From assembly GCF_946886105.1 (NCBI RefSeq), contig NZ_CAMPHV010000037.1, forward strand, positions 1 through 57,019: DNA of 57,019 bases, written 5' to 3'. Shown here in pieces: positions 16,186-25,036 of this stretch (within the stretch, counting starts at the first letter, position 1; each line of letters starts with the position of its first letter). Under the pieces are notes generated by a model. It searched no databases. It was not told the origin of the DNA and saw only the letters and a list, made by a program, of their open reading frames with translations. Source of the stretch: an uncultured Pseudomonas sp. (GTDB lineage Bacteria; Pseudomonadota; Gammaproteobacteria; Pseudomonadales; Pseudomonadaceae). The position numbers and the translations under genes are program-made.

Positions 16186-19100
16186 TCAGGGCCGTTTGAG
16201 ATCGAATCCATCGCGTTTCATCGCTGCAATACCCTCGCGGGTGGCCTCGTCGTAGTGCGCGATGTCGCCGTCCAGGGTGTAGCCCTTGGGCGTGTTCTGG
16301 TCGCGGCCGAAGTCGAAGATGACCCGGCCCAGGCAGCGGACCAGGCCCAGCGAGGTCTCGCTGGTGTAGCCGAGCAGCGGCAGGGGCGAGGTGAAGCCTT
16401 CGCGTTTGTCCGCGGCCTGGAACAGGAAGATCGACTTGAGGCGCAGGTTGTCGCGGTTCTGCAGCTTGGCGATCAGCTCGGCCTCGCTCAGGCTGCCGTC
16501 CGCGCAGCCCCGTTCGATCTGCGTCTTGACCTCGTCCTTGAGTTCCAGGCGCACCCTGGCCGAGGTGCCGGGCGTGCCCTGCAATTGCTTGATCAACCCA
16601 TCGAGCTTGGGGTCGCTGGCCATCAGACCGGCGATGTACTCGGCGTTGCTCTGCACATGGCGTGGATTGAGCCCGGCGCTCAGCCGGGTCAGCAGGCTCA
16701 TTTGGTCCAGGCGGCCAAGGTCCATGTAGGTGGTGTCGAAATAGGCCTCGCCCAGGGAACTGTGCCCGGCGAGGGTGGCGGCATGCTTGTCGCCCAGCGC
16801 GCGCAGCTTCTGCAGGGCGGCGTACTGTTCGTCGTTGTCCGGCTCCCGGTTGGCGAAGTGCGCGCTGATGGCCGCCAGCCGGCTGCCGAGGTCGCGCTCC
16901 CCGGCCAGTTCGTCGAGCGCCGCGGCGGACGCCTTGTCGCGGAAGGCCTTGGCCAGGGCGGAGGCGGCCTTGGCGACTTCGCCCTCGGTAACCGGTGCCA
17001 ATGGCTTGAAAAGGAATTTGTAGCGCTTGGTCGTGCGGTTCTCCAGCGAGGCGGCGACTGTGTTGTCCAGCCCGCCGCGTGCCTGCTGGAACTCCCCGTC
17101 CGATGCCGTATGCGAACCGATCAGATGGGCTTGCGGCAAGTGCAGCGCGGCTCGCAGCTGGTTGAACAGGCGCGGTCGGTTCAGGCTGCCTTCCTCCCGT
17201 TGCACGGTGCCGTTGCTGGCCAGCCGGTGCTGACTGTAGTTGAGCAGGTTCAGGGTGACTTCGGCGCCGCCCTGGAAGCGCAGAATGCCGTCGAGCGGAG
17301 AGCCGCGTTCAGGCAGATTGAGCCCATAGCCGAGGTTGGCGGACGCGTTGATATCCAGGTCGACGCTGAAGCGGTAGCCGCGCTGGACCTCGTGATCCAC
17401 GCCGCGGCGCATCAGGTCGTAAGGGTTGAGCGTGCCCTCGACCAGGCTGTCGACGAAGGCGTCGATCTCGCCGGGCTCCAGGGTGAAGATCAGCGCATCC
17501 AGGGCTGCGCCGCCGGCGCTCAGGCGAAGGCTGGCGTCCAGCGGCAGACCCAGGCTGGCTTCGCGATCCGCGCCGACGCCGTGGGTGTGGATCAGGCTGC
17601 GCTCGCGCACGCCGATGCCGAGGCTGGCCGAACCGCCGCCCTGGCGTATGAAGCTCACCAGGAAACGTTCCTCCTTGGTGAACTTGTCGTCCTCCATCTG
17701 GAAGGTCAGCGAATAACCGCGATTGGCCCCCAGGCTGCCGCCGGGGTGGAGAAGCGGGCCGCCCGGGCCCATGGTCGGCGTGCTCAGCCGGCCAGCGTAG
17801 CCGCGATGGATCTGCAGCTCGTGATAACCCTCGATTTCCTTGAGCGCGGCTTTCAGCCCCGTGGCCATATCCGCCGAATCGCCGCCGAAGGCGCTGCGCA
17901 GGTTGATGTGTACGGCGTGGTCTGTCTTCTTGAAGGCATTGAGGAAGGCTTTCACCGCGTCATAGTTGGCCTCCAGGCTGTCGTGGTTGCGAAAGCCCAT
18001 ATCGGTGACCACCTTGAGCGGGTGTTCCTGGTAATGCTGATCGCGCAGTGCCGAGAGGGCCTCGGGTAATTGTTCGAGCGGGGCGGCCTCGGCCTGCTGC
18101 CAATGCACCAGGGCATCGAGGTCGCGCAGGGTCGCCACGTCCAATGCCAGGCGCGCCTTGAGGAGGGCGCTGTCGTCACCAGGGTCGCGGCGGCGGCCGA
18201 GGGGCATTTCGCTCTTGCGGTAGGACAGCGGGACGCCTTGCTCGGCGAAGCGATCGAGCAGCTGGCTGGCGCGGTCGTCTTCCGGCGCGACGCGGGACAG
18301 GGCGCCGCGCAGCAGGGACGCGAGGTCGGCGCCGGCGCTGTAGGGGTCGAGTTTCTGGCGCAAGCCGGCGAGCCGCGGCGGCTTGAAATCTTCCCGGGGT
18401 TCGCCGTGCATATTGAGCAGCCCGGTTGCCTGGCCCAGCGCCATGGCGTGCTTCTCGCAACTGCGTTGCAGCTCGGCGCGGAAGGCTTCCAGTTCCTCCT
18501 TGAGCGATGCCGCGGCTTCGAGCCCGGCGATGCGCGCCTTCAGGGCCGGGGCGGTGCTTGCGCCGCCGTCGGCGGCAAGGGTATGCAAGCGCTCGAAGAG
18601 GCTGCTTTCCGCTTCGTAGATCGCGTGTAATCCTTCGCGGCCTTGCCAGCGATGCTGCAGGTTGTAGCCGAGGTTCTTCAGCGGGCGCGGGGTTTCCAGG
18701 GTCGGCTTGAAGATATGGGCGCGGATGAACTCGCCGGTGCCGGAGCGGTGCGCCTGCTCCATGCCGCTGCGGCCCAGCCGGTTGACGCCCCCCTTGACCG
18801 TGAGGCCGCCGAGCTTCCAGGTTTTGCTGTCGTCGCGCACCCGCTCGAACAGCGTCTTGAGCGCCTGGGGCGATGTCAGTGGCTCGGGTTCGTGGGGCTG
18901 CCAGCCGTGGCGCTCGAGACTCAATTCCTGGGCATCCGCCGCGCCGCGTGGCAGGGCCAGCAGGCGGTTGTCCGGGCCGGTGCGGATGCGTTCCAGCGGC
19001 TGTTCGTCCGGCAGGGCGCAAGGGCGCCAGGCCGCCGGCCCACCTCGTTCGGCCTGGCTCGCTTGCCAGTCGCCGCGCGGCAGGCTGAACAGCCGCCCGC

Positions 19101-21033
19101 TACGGGTCAGTGCATAAAGGTTCTGCTGGCGGTCGAGGGCGACGGACTGCAGCTCCTCGTCGAGCCCGCTAAAGGGGATATCCGCGTCGGGCCGGGAAGG
19201 GTGGTGCAGGCGCAGGTGGCCGTCCTGCGCCAGGGCGACGAACAGCTTTTCATTGACCAGGGCGATATCGCGCAGGCCGCTGGCGGCTAGCGAGCGCCCG
19301 GTGGCGACCTTGGTGTTCTGGCCGATGGGGGCCAGGGCGTGCTGCCCATCATGATTGAAGCGCCCCGTGCCGAGCGTCACGTCCAGCTTCTGCAGCTTGC
19401 CGCCTTTGAGGATGTAGGCTTTGCCGTCAAGGCCCTGTTGCAGGCGCTCGACCCCTTTGATGCCGGTGGCCGCCCAGGTGTTGGCGGTCGCATCCCAACG
19501 CTGCAACTCGCCGCCTTCCAGGGCGATGTGGCCGAGACGGCCGAGGTTCAGGGTGTGCGCCGGGGCGGGGGTGATCTCGGGCAGGCCGCGGCGATTGTCC
19601 AGCACCAGGGCGTCGCTGAGGTTCCAGCCGTCTTTCGCCGGTAGGTCCGCCGAACCGAGCGGCTGGCTGTGCAGATGGCCCTTGGCATCCTTGATCAGCA
19701 CATTCAGCCGGGCCTGGTCGTCCTGCATAAAGCCTTCGGCGAAGCGCGTGCGGCCGAGCGCTTCGCCGTCGGGTAGCGCGGAGGCGTCCGGTTGCAGATC
19801 CAGGGCACCGTTGTTCGTGGGGGGCGTGGCGTCGTAGAGGCGACCTTGGTTGTCGATCAGCACCAGGCGATCGCCGGCCAGGCCAATAGCGGTCGCCTCG
19901 GCGTTGCCGTCGTCGAGCCGTAACGGGTGATCGTGGCGGCTGTCGGCCAGGCCGAGTTGCAGATGGACGTGCCCGTTTTCGGCCGCCAGGTTCGCTTGGA
20001 CGCTGTCGGCGCGATCAGGTCTGACCAGGCGCACCCGCTGCGAATCGCCCTTGCCGCAGAGCAGCGCTGCGGTGCCGTCGGCGGCGACGGAAAACCCCAG
20101 CGCATCGCGGGCCGCCAGCGGCATGCGTGGCGTGCTCGCACTCAGGTCCAGCAGGTGATCGCCGTGCAGCGCGTAGAGACGGCCGTCCGCCTGCAACGAC
20201 AGTTGTTTGAACGCGGTGCCGTCATTGGCCGGGTGCGGCTCCCAGGCCTGCTGCCCGACGTCGAAGCGATACAGTCGGCCCTCGTGCAGACGCAGGCGTT
20301 GGGCGGCGGCGTCCTCGTGAACGCCGGTGAGCTGGGCGAGATGGGCGCGCCCGCTGACCTCCAGGTCGGCGCGGGTGGCGCCTTCGCCGCCGTTCGCCCG
20401 GGCATGCAACAGAATGCTGTCGGCCTCGCGCTGCACGCGGTACTCGGCGACGCCGCCATCACAGGCCGCATCGAGCTGGCGCTTGGCTTCGCTGGGCCGG
20501 CTGCTGCGCAACACGACGATGGCTGCGGGCGTCTGCTGCAGGTGCAACAGATTGCCGTGCTTATCCAGCAGCAGTTGATCGCCGTCCGGCTGACCGTGAT
20601 GGGCCAGATAGCTGCGTTGCGCTTGGCCGAGGGTGGCCTGGAGCAACTGGCGCAGGGCGGCTGGCGTGTTCTCACCGAGCGTCAGGCGGCCGCGGCTGTC
20701 CAGGCTCATTTCCAGGGATGTGGTGGCGTGGCGGGCGGGGTCATGGGACAGGACGCGTTGGATATCCAGACCCTGGAAACGCCGGCCGGCGATGCGCTCG
20801 AGGTTGGCGTTCGACGAGCCGGAACTGCTGCCTGCGTGCGCCTGCAGCGGCTCGGCCTCCCTGCACTGGCGCAGGCCGAGCAGCCGGCCCATGCGCCGCC
20901 CCAGCTCGCCGAGCGACAGGCCGTCCGCTCGTTGCGTCGCCGCCAGCGGCTGCTGGCGAAGACTGTCGTTGCCTTCCACGTGCAAGGCTGTGCGCTGCAC
21001 TCGGGGATCGTGCCCGGAACCGGAAACCTGCAT
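16186..21033 (-). CDS. AvrE/DspE-family type III effector (short paralogue)
   Basis: 1615 aa; the start at 21033 is preceded by GGAGAGGA. It is clearly paralogous to the 7328-12958 gene over almost its full length, and nearly identical in blocks such as 'DAVKAFLNAFKKTDHAVHINLRS' (shown in part) and 'KNLGYNLQHRWQGREGL', with WxxxE at Trp796-Glu800 and a C-terminus DLKRP. It lacks the repeated N-terminal modules of the long copy. Function should be the same host-membrane channel activity. No HrpL box is visible in the 680 bp upstream, so it may be silent, read from another promoter, or controlled differently. The neighbouring chaperone gene (15400-15882) is convergent. Confidence 0.93.
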   Translation of the reverse strand: MQVSGSGHDPRVQRTALHVEGNDSLRQQPLAATQRADGLSLGELGRRMGRLLGLRQCREAEPLQAHAGSSSGSSNANLERIAGRRFQGLDIQRVLSHDPARHATTSLEMSLDSRGRLTLGENTPAALRQLLQATLGQAQRSYLAHHGQPDGDQLLLDKHGNLLHLQQTPAAIVVLRSSRPSEAKRQLDAACDGGVAEYRVQREADSILLHARANGGEGATRADLEVSGRAHLAQLTGVHEDAAAQRLRLHEGRLYRFDVGQQAWEPHPANDGTAFKQLSLQADGRLYALHGDHLLDLSASTPRMPLAARDALGFSVAADGTAALLCGKGDSQRVRLVRPDRADSVQANLAAENGHVHLQLGLADSRHDHPLRLDDGNAEATAIGLAGDRLVLIDNQGRLYDATPPTNNGALDLQPDASALPDGEALGRTRFAEGFMQDDQARLNVLIKDAKGHLHSQPLGSADLPAKDGWNLSDALVLDNRRGLPEITPAPAHTLNLGRLGHIALEGGELQRWDATANTWAATGIKGVERLQQGLDGKAYILKGGKLQKLDVTLGTGRFNHDGQHALAPIGQNTKVATGRSLAASGLRDIALVNEKLFVALAQDGHLRLHHPSRPDADIPFSGLDEELQSVALDRQQNLYALTRSGRLFSLPRGDWQASQAERGGPAAWRPCALPDEQPLERIRTGPDNRLLALPRGAADAQELSLERHGWQPHEPEPLTSPQALKTLFERVRDDSKTWKLGGLTVKGGVNRLGRSGMEQAHRSGTGEFIRAHIFKPTLETPRPLKNLGYNLQHRWQGREGLHAIYEAESSLFERLHTLAADGGASTAPALKARIAGLEAAASLKEELEAFRAELQRSCEKHAMALGQATGLLNMHGEPREDFKPPRLAGLRQKLDPYSAGADLASLLRGALSRVAPEDDRASQLLDRFAEQGVPLSYRKSEMPLGRRRDPGDDSALLKARLALDVATLRDLDALVHWQQAEAAPLEQLPEALSALRDQHYQEHPLKVVTDMGFRNHDSLEANYDAVKAFLNAFKKTDHAVHINLRSAFGGDSADMATGLKAALKEIEGYHELQIHRGYAGRLSTPTMGPGGPLLHPGGSLGANRGYSLTFQMEDDKFTKEERFLVSFIRQGGGSASLGIGVRERSLIHTHGVGADREASLGLPLDASLRLSAGGAALDALIFTLEPGEIDAFVDSLVEGTLNPYDLMRRGVDHEVQRGYRFSVDLDINASANLGYGLNLPERGSPLDGILRFQGGAEVTLNLLNYSQHRLASNGTVQREEGSLNRPRLFNQLRAALHLPQAHLIGSHTASDGEFQQARGGLDNTVAASLENRTTKRYKFLFKPLAPVTEGEVAKAASALAKAFRDKASAAALDELAGERDLGSRLAAISAHFANREPDNDEQYAALQKLRALGDKHAATLAGHSSLGEAYFDTTYMDLGRLDQMSLLTRLSAGLNPRHVQSNAEYIAGLMASDPKLDGLIKQLQGTPGTSARVRLELKDEVKTQIERGCADGSLSEAELIAKLQNRDNLRLKSIFLFQAADKREGFTSPLPLLGYTSETSLGLVRCLGRVIFDFGRDQNTPKGYTLDGDIAHYDEATREGIAAMKRDGFDLKRP

Positions 21034-21500
21034 ACATCCTCTCCGTTGACCGTTCGATGCGCAGGCTGCTTGGTCGCGTTCCCTTCAACCGCTATCGCCG
21101 TGTGGTGCATCGAGCGCTTGGTGATTGTTCTCCCCACAGTCGAGGGTGGTGTAAACCGCAACTTGATAGTGGTGCAGGAGAATTTACCGAGGATTTATGA
21201 CAAGTATTCGAGTGGAGCAAAGATTTAGCCGCGAGCCGCTGGGTCGTCACGTGCAACGACTCTGAATGTCACGGAGGGGGAGAAGATACGTTTACGGACC
21301 AGACTTACCAAGGATGCGAAAACTTCATACATCTCTCGAATTCCCCCGTGCCCGCTTGCCCATGCGGGCTATCGGCGCTAAAGTCCGCCCGTCACGGTCA
21401 ATCCCGTGACCGGGCGTCGCAACCCGTATTTTGTTCTGAGGCGCGACAGCGCCATAGCCGTGAAGCAGCAGGCGCTTTTTTCATGCCCGCTGTTTACGCG
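21034..21500. other. Intergenic stretch without a supported gene
   Basis: This separates the short avrE-type gene (minus) from the structured RNA element (plus). I see no HrpL box, no coding frame with a ribosome-binding site and no repeat. The stretch near 21370-21480 is probably the upstream part of the RNA-containing unit, because GACCGGGCGTCGCAACCCG precedes the folded region. Confidence 0.5.
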
Positions 21501-21504
21501 CATC

Positions 21505-21590
21505 TATGGCGGGCCGTGCGGGGCAGGCTTCGGCCTGGCCGGTTCCCTCGGACGCCGGTTTGCGACCCTCGTACGGTCCGCCTCCCAAAC
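21505..21590 (+). ncRNA. C4 / P4-CI-like structured RNA element
   Basis: A long outer stem pairs GGCGGGCCGT (21508-21517) with ACGGTCCGCC (21573-21582) and continues inward through GCGGGG / CCCTCG with wobble pairs. Inside are two hairpins: CAGGC-TTCG-GCCTG (21524-21537) and CCGG...CCGG (21539-21558). This three-way layout, and the peptide read through it ('GRAGQ..AWPV', the so-called Ash motif), recalls the C4 antisense RNA and P4 CI RNA of phages. Such RNAs are processed from a leader and silence the downstream genes by antisense pairing or termination. Two small ORFs and vgrG follow. The match is from memory and needs a covariance search. Confidence 0.55.
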
Positions 21591-21722
21591 CGTGTCGCAA
21601 CGGCGGGGGCGGCTCCTTAATCAGTTCGAGGAGCATAAGGATTATGCATTTTCCCCCTTTTACCCAAGGGCTCCGCCTTGGGGTCTGCTGTTACTCGTCC
21701 ACCTCCGCCCTGGAGGTGCGCC

Positions 21723-21992
21723 ATGGTTAAATCCCACCCTGCTGTCATTCCCTTTCCGAAACGTATCGAACCGCTTGAGTGCACTATTTCCGCTGTCTGC
21801 CACTTCCAGGCGGCGGCCGAGTTGCGGATGACGATGCTGCATAAACTGTTCGATATCCTGGCGCGTACGGATGCGGCCACCGACAACGCCGGGCACTTGT
21901 ACGACTGCTGCAACAATGCCCGCGAGCTGCTTAACGATGCGCAGGTGTTGTACCGCAGTGCGCTGGCGCAAGGGAGGGTTGCCGATGATTAA
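21723..21992 (+). CDS. Small protein upstream of T6SS module, unknown
   Basis: 89 aa. A helical protein ('FQAAAELRMTMLHKLFDILARTDAATDNAGHLYDCCNNARELLNDAQVLYRSAL') without signal peptide. Small proteins of this appearance are frequent in Pseudomonas downstream of structured leaders like the one at 21505-21590; I cannot name a function. Its end overlaps the next ORF by eight bases. The start at 21723 is chosen because the message before it is the structured leader. Confidence 0.6.
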   Translation: MVKSHPAVIPFPKRIEPLECTISAVCHFQAAAELRMTMLHKLFDILARTDAATDNAGHLYDCCNNARELLNDAQVLYRSALAQGRVADD

Positions 21993-22281
21993 GCCCTTTA
22001 CCTGCTATTTGCCCAGCCACGACGGCCAGCGCGGCGCGGTGATCGAGTGGACGCACAATTGCCAACGATCCTTCGATCAGGGTGTGAGCTGCGCCCAGGC
22101 CTGGTTGAGCAACGACGACACCGGCTGGCTATGGGCCAACCTGATCGTCGAGCGCGATGCGCTGCCCCCAGGGGTGCAGCGCCGCGCGTTCGAGGTCGGT
22201 TTTCTCTGCCGGGTGCATCAGCGTTTGTGCTCGCCGTTCGGCGGCGGGCACCAAGCCCGGCAAACCTGTTTGCAGTTGTGA
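21985..22281 (+). CDS. Small protein, unknown
   Basis: 98 aa. The ATG at 21985 follows GGGAGGG and overlaps the previous gene, so the pair is co-translated. It contains 'MIKPFTCYLPSHDGQRGAVI' and 'WANLIVERDALPPGVQRRAFEVGFL', is soluble, and has four cysteines. Family not recognised. An imperfect inverted repeat (22290-22322) without a T-run separates it from vgrG. Confidence 0.55.
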   Translation: MIKPFTCYLPSHDGQRGAVIEWTHNCQRSFDQGVSCAQAWLSNDDTGWLWANLIVERDALPPGVQRRAFEVGFLCRVHQRLCSPFGGGHQARQTCLQL

Positions 22282-22418
22282 ACCAAGCAGGATGGGGCCG
22301 CCCGCCAAGGCGAGCCCATCCTGTGACACGGTTCATGCTATTACCCCGCCAGTATTGAGCCCAGAGGTGTGGCGGGGCACCCTGCGGGGCTCGCTCAATC
22401 AAGGATGGAGACTAAGGC

Positions 22419-24476
22419 ATGCTGGATGCCAATCAAGCGCATATCACCCTCGCCATCGAAGGCATCGCCACCGACCTGCAAGTGCTCGAATTTACCGGGC
22501 AAGAAAAGCTAAACAAGCCATACCGTTTCGATATCGAATTAGTGAGCCAGTCGCCCGACCTGGATCTCGAAGCCCTGATCTACCAAGCCTGTTACCTGAC
22601 CTTCGGCCCGGCCGGCAAGGGCGTGCATGGCGTGGTCTATGGGATCAAACAAGGCGATTCCGGCAAGCGCCTGACGCGCTACCAGATCACCTTGCGCCCG
22701 CAACTGACTTATCTGGCGCACCGCTTTAACCAGCGCATTTTCCAGCAGCTGACCGTTGAGAAAATCATCGGCCAGATCCTCGAAGAGCACGGCATCCAGG
22801 GCGACGCCTATCGCTTTCAGCTCGGCTCGATCTACCCCGAGCGCGACTACTGCGTGCAGTACGACGAATCCGACCTGCACTTTATCCAGCGCCTGTGCGA
22901 AGAGGAGGGTCTCAGCTTTCACTTCCAGCACAGCGAAGATGCTCACGTACTGGTGTTCGGCGACGACCAGACGGTATTCCCCAAGCTGCCGGTGCTGGCG
23001 TATCAACAGGACAGCGGCATGGTCGCCGATCGGGAAGTGGTGCGCGCTTTCGGCGTGCGCATGGAAACCCGCAGCACCGAAGCCAGCTACCGCGACTACG
23101 ACTTCGAAAAACCCAAGCTGCTGATGGAAGGCCGCTACAGCGCCGAGTTTTTCCCGACGCTTGAGGTGTACGACTACCCCGGCCGCTTTACCGAGCGCCC
23201 GCGCGGCAAGCACCTGGCCAAGCGCGCGCTGGAACGCCTGCGCAGCGACTACGAACTGGCCGAGGGCAAGAGCGATGCCAGCCTCAGTTGCGGTCACTTC
23301 CTCGCCCTGAGCCAGCACCCGCGCAAGCAATGGAACGACCTTTGGCTGCTGACCGAAGTCATCCACGAAGGCAAGCAACCCCAGGTACTCGAAGAGTCGG
23401 TCACCAGTGATACCCAGCCGGCCGATGGCTTCCAGCAGGGTTACCGCAACCGCTTCACTGCCACCCCCTGGGATATTCCCTTCCGCCCCTTGCTGGAACA
23501 CCCAAAACCCAAGGTACTTGGCAGTCAGACCGCCGTGGTCACCGGCCCGCAAGGCGAAGAAATCCACTGCGATCAATACGGCCGCGTGAAAGTCCAGTTC
23601 CACTGGGACCGCGAAGGCCAAGGCAACGACAAAACCAGTTGCTGGCTGCGCGTCGCCTCCAGCTGGGCCGGCGACCGTTACGGCGGCATCGCCATTCCGC
23701 GGGTCGGCATGGAAGTGCTGGTGACCTTCCTCGAAGGCGACCCCGACCAACCGCTGATCACCGGCTGCCTGTACCACAAGGAACACGTCGTCCCCTACGA
23801 ACTACCGGCGAATAAAACCCGCTCGGTATTCAAAACCCTGAGCAGCCCCGGCGGTGGCGGCTACAACGAACTGCGCATCGAAGACAAAAAAGGCGAAGAG
23901 CAGATCTACCTGCACGCCGAACGCGACTGGGACGAAAACATCGAGCACGACCAGAAAATCCGCATCGGCCACGAGCGCCACGACACGGTCGAAGCCAACA
24001 GCTACAGCGAATTCCAGGCCGAAGAACACCGCACCACCCACGCCGACCGCAAGACCGAAGTGCGCAGCAACGACCACCTCACCGTCGCCACCACCCAGCA
24101 CGTGAAAGTCGGCGTCGGCCAATTCGTCGAAGCCGGCAGCGAAATCCACTACTACGCCGGTAGCAAAGTGGTGATCGACGCCGGCATGGAACTCACCGCG
24201 GCAGGCGGCGGCAGCTTCCTCAAACTCGACCCCAGCGGCGTCACCCTGAGCGGCACGACCATCAAGATCAACTCCGGCGGTGCGCCGGGTAAGGGCTCCG
24301 GCATCCAAATTCTCGCGCCGGTAATTCCGTGGGCGGCGGATAAGGATAAGGCGGGGGAGTTGCTACATCCCCTTGAACCGGAAGCCTTGGCCAAGCAACG
24401 CCGCGTGTTTCTGCAAGCCACCAGCGGTATCTGCGAGCTTTGCGAGGCTGCCAAACAAGCCAAGGAGGCAGAATGA
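22419..24476 (+). CDS. vgrG: Type VI secretion tip protein VgrG (TssI)
   Basis: 685 aa. The gp27-like part begins at about residue 10 ('ITLAIEGIATDLQVLEFTGQEKLNKPYRFDIELVSQ' in part), the OB/gp5 part includes 'TGPQGEEIHCDQYGRVKVQFHWDR' in part, and a beta-helix needle follows with 'GGGGYNELRIEDKKGEEQIYLHAE' in part. The C-terminal 120 residues carry the DUF2345-type extension ending in a Lys/Glu-rich helix. VgrG trimers cap the Hcp tube and carry effectors. It overlaps the DUF4123 gene by four bases, so vgrG, adaptor and toxin form one cargo module. No T6SS structural genes lie in the window; the machine must be elsewhere. Confidence 0.95.
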   Translation: MLDANQAHITLAIEGIATDLQVLEFTGQEKLNKPYRFDIELVSQSPDLDLEALIYQACYLTFGPAGKGVHGVVYGIKQGDSGKRLTRYQITLRPQLTYLAHRFNQRIFQQLTVEKIIGQILEEHGIQGDAYRFQLGSIYPERDYCVQYDESDLHFIQRLCEEEGLSFHFQHSEDAHVLVFGDDQTVFPKLPVLAYQQDSGMVADREVVRAFGVRMETRSTEASYRDYDFEKPKLLMEGRYSAEFFPTLEVYDYPGRFTERPRGKHLAKRALERLRSDYELAEGKSDASLSCGHFLALSQHPRKQWNDLWLLTEVIHEGKQPQVLEESVTSDTQPADGFQQGYRNRFTATPWDIPFRPLLEHPKPKVLGSQTAVVTGPQGEEIHCDQYGRVKVQFHWDREGQGNDKTSCWLRVASSWAGDRYGGIAIPRVGMEVLVTFLEGDPDQPLITGCLYHKEHVVPYELPANKTRSVFKTLSSPGGGGYNELRIEDKKGEEQIYLHAERDWDENIEHDQKIRIGHERHDTVEANSYSEFQAEEHRTTHADRKTEVRSNDHLTVATTQHVKVGVGQFVEAGSEIHYYAGSKVVIDAGMELTAAGGGSFLKLDPSGVTLSGTTIKINSGGAPGKGSGIQILAPVIPWAADKDKAGELLHPLEPEALAKQRRVFLQATSGICELCEAAKQAKEAE

Positions 24477-25036
24477 CAAACGCTGGCGCACTGCTATTCG
24501 ACGGTGCTTCGCGCAGAAAGGCGTTGGTATGGCTGAGTCAGACCTACCCAGAGCACTCCTTGCGCCCGCTGTTGCATGGCACGGAGTACAAGGCGTTGGC
24601 CGATGTCGGGCCGATTCTGCTGGACGCCGAGGAAGGCAGCGCCTTGCATAATGCCTGGCTCCAGGGCTCATCCGATTTGCAACATTCCGTTTGGCTGAAA
24701 ACCGCGGTGAGTTTGGATCGACTGCGCACCAGCTTGATGCAGCGCCTGCGCATCCTCTCGCCAGACGGCCGCGAGTTCTGGTTGCGCCTGGCCGATGCGC
24801 GTCCGCTGCTCGAAGCCTGGCGAGCCCAAGCACAATGGCCGGCCGGGTTCTGGTACGGCATCACGGAAATCTGGTTGCGGAGTCAGGAGGGGCCTTTCAA
24901 CGCCTGGAGCAATGAAGCCCCCGAACGCGACTGCACCATCACCACCCAGGACATAAGCGCCCAGATAACGCTGGACTGGCCACTGCTGCAAGCACTGGCG
25001 CAAGACAAGGAAAGCACGCCGGAGGCTGCCGTATGA
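24473..25036 (+). CDS. DUF4123 T6SS effector adaptor (TEC/Tap type)
   Basis: 187 aa, starting in an ATGA overlap with vgrG. DUF4123 proteins are cytosolic chaperones that load one effector onto its VgrG. Family traits seen: an N-terminal 'FDGASRRKALVWLSQTYPEHSLRPLLHGTEYKALADVGPILL' region, 'LRILSPDGREFWLRLADARPL' and 'WYGITEIWLR', typical of the fold. The gene is sandwiched between vgrG and the VasX-like toxin with coupled starts, which fits this job exactly. Confidence 0.88.
   Translation: MTNAGALLFDGASRRKALVWLSQTYPEHSLRPLLHGTEYKALADVGPILLDAEEGSALHNAWLQGSSDLQHSVWLKTAVSLDRLRTSLMQRLRILSPDGREFWLRLADARPLLEAWRAQAQWPAGFWYGITEIWLRSQEGPFNAWSNEAPERDCTITTQDISAQITLDWPLLQALAQDKESTPEAAV

Noticed and set aside
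21034..21350. HrpL box for the short avrE paralogue
   Set aside because: Several GTGG motifs were tested on the minus strand; none has GGTTCC (forward reading) at 15 or 16 bases.
21506..21730. 74-aa ORF with an Ash-like peptide
   Set aside because: It crosses the structured RNA element; the peptide similarity is better explained by conservation of the RNA.
22539..23786. 415-aa minus-strand ORF inside vgrG
   Set aside because: Shadow frame with Val/Ala/Gly-heavy composition; vgrG is certain on the other strand.
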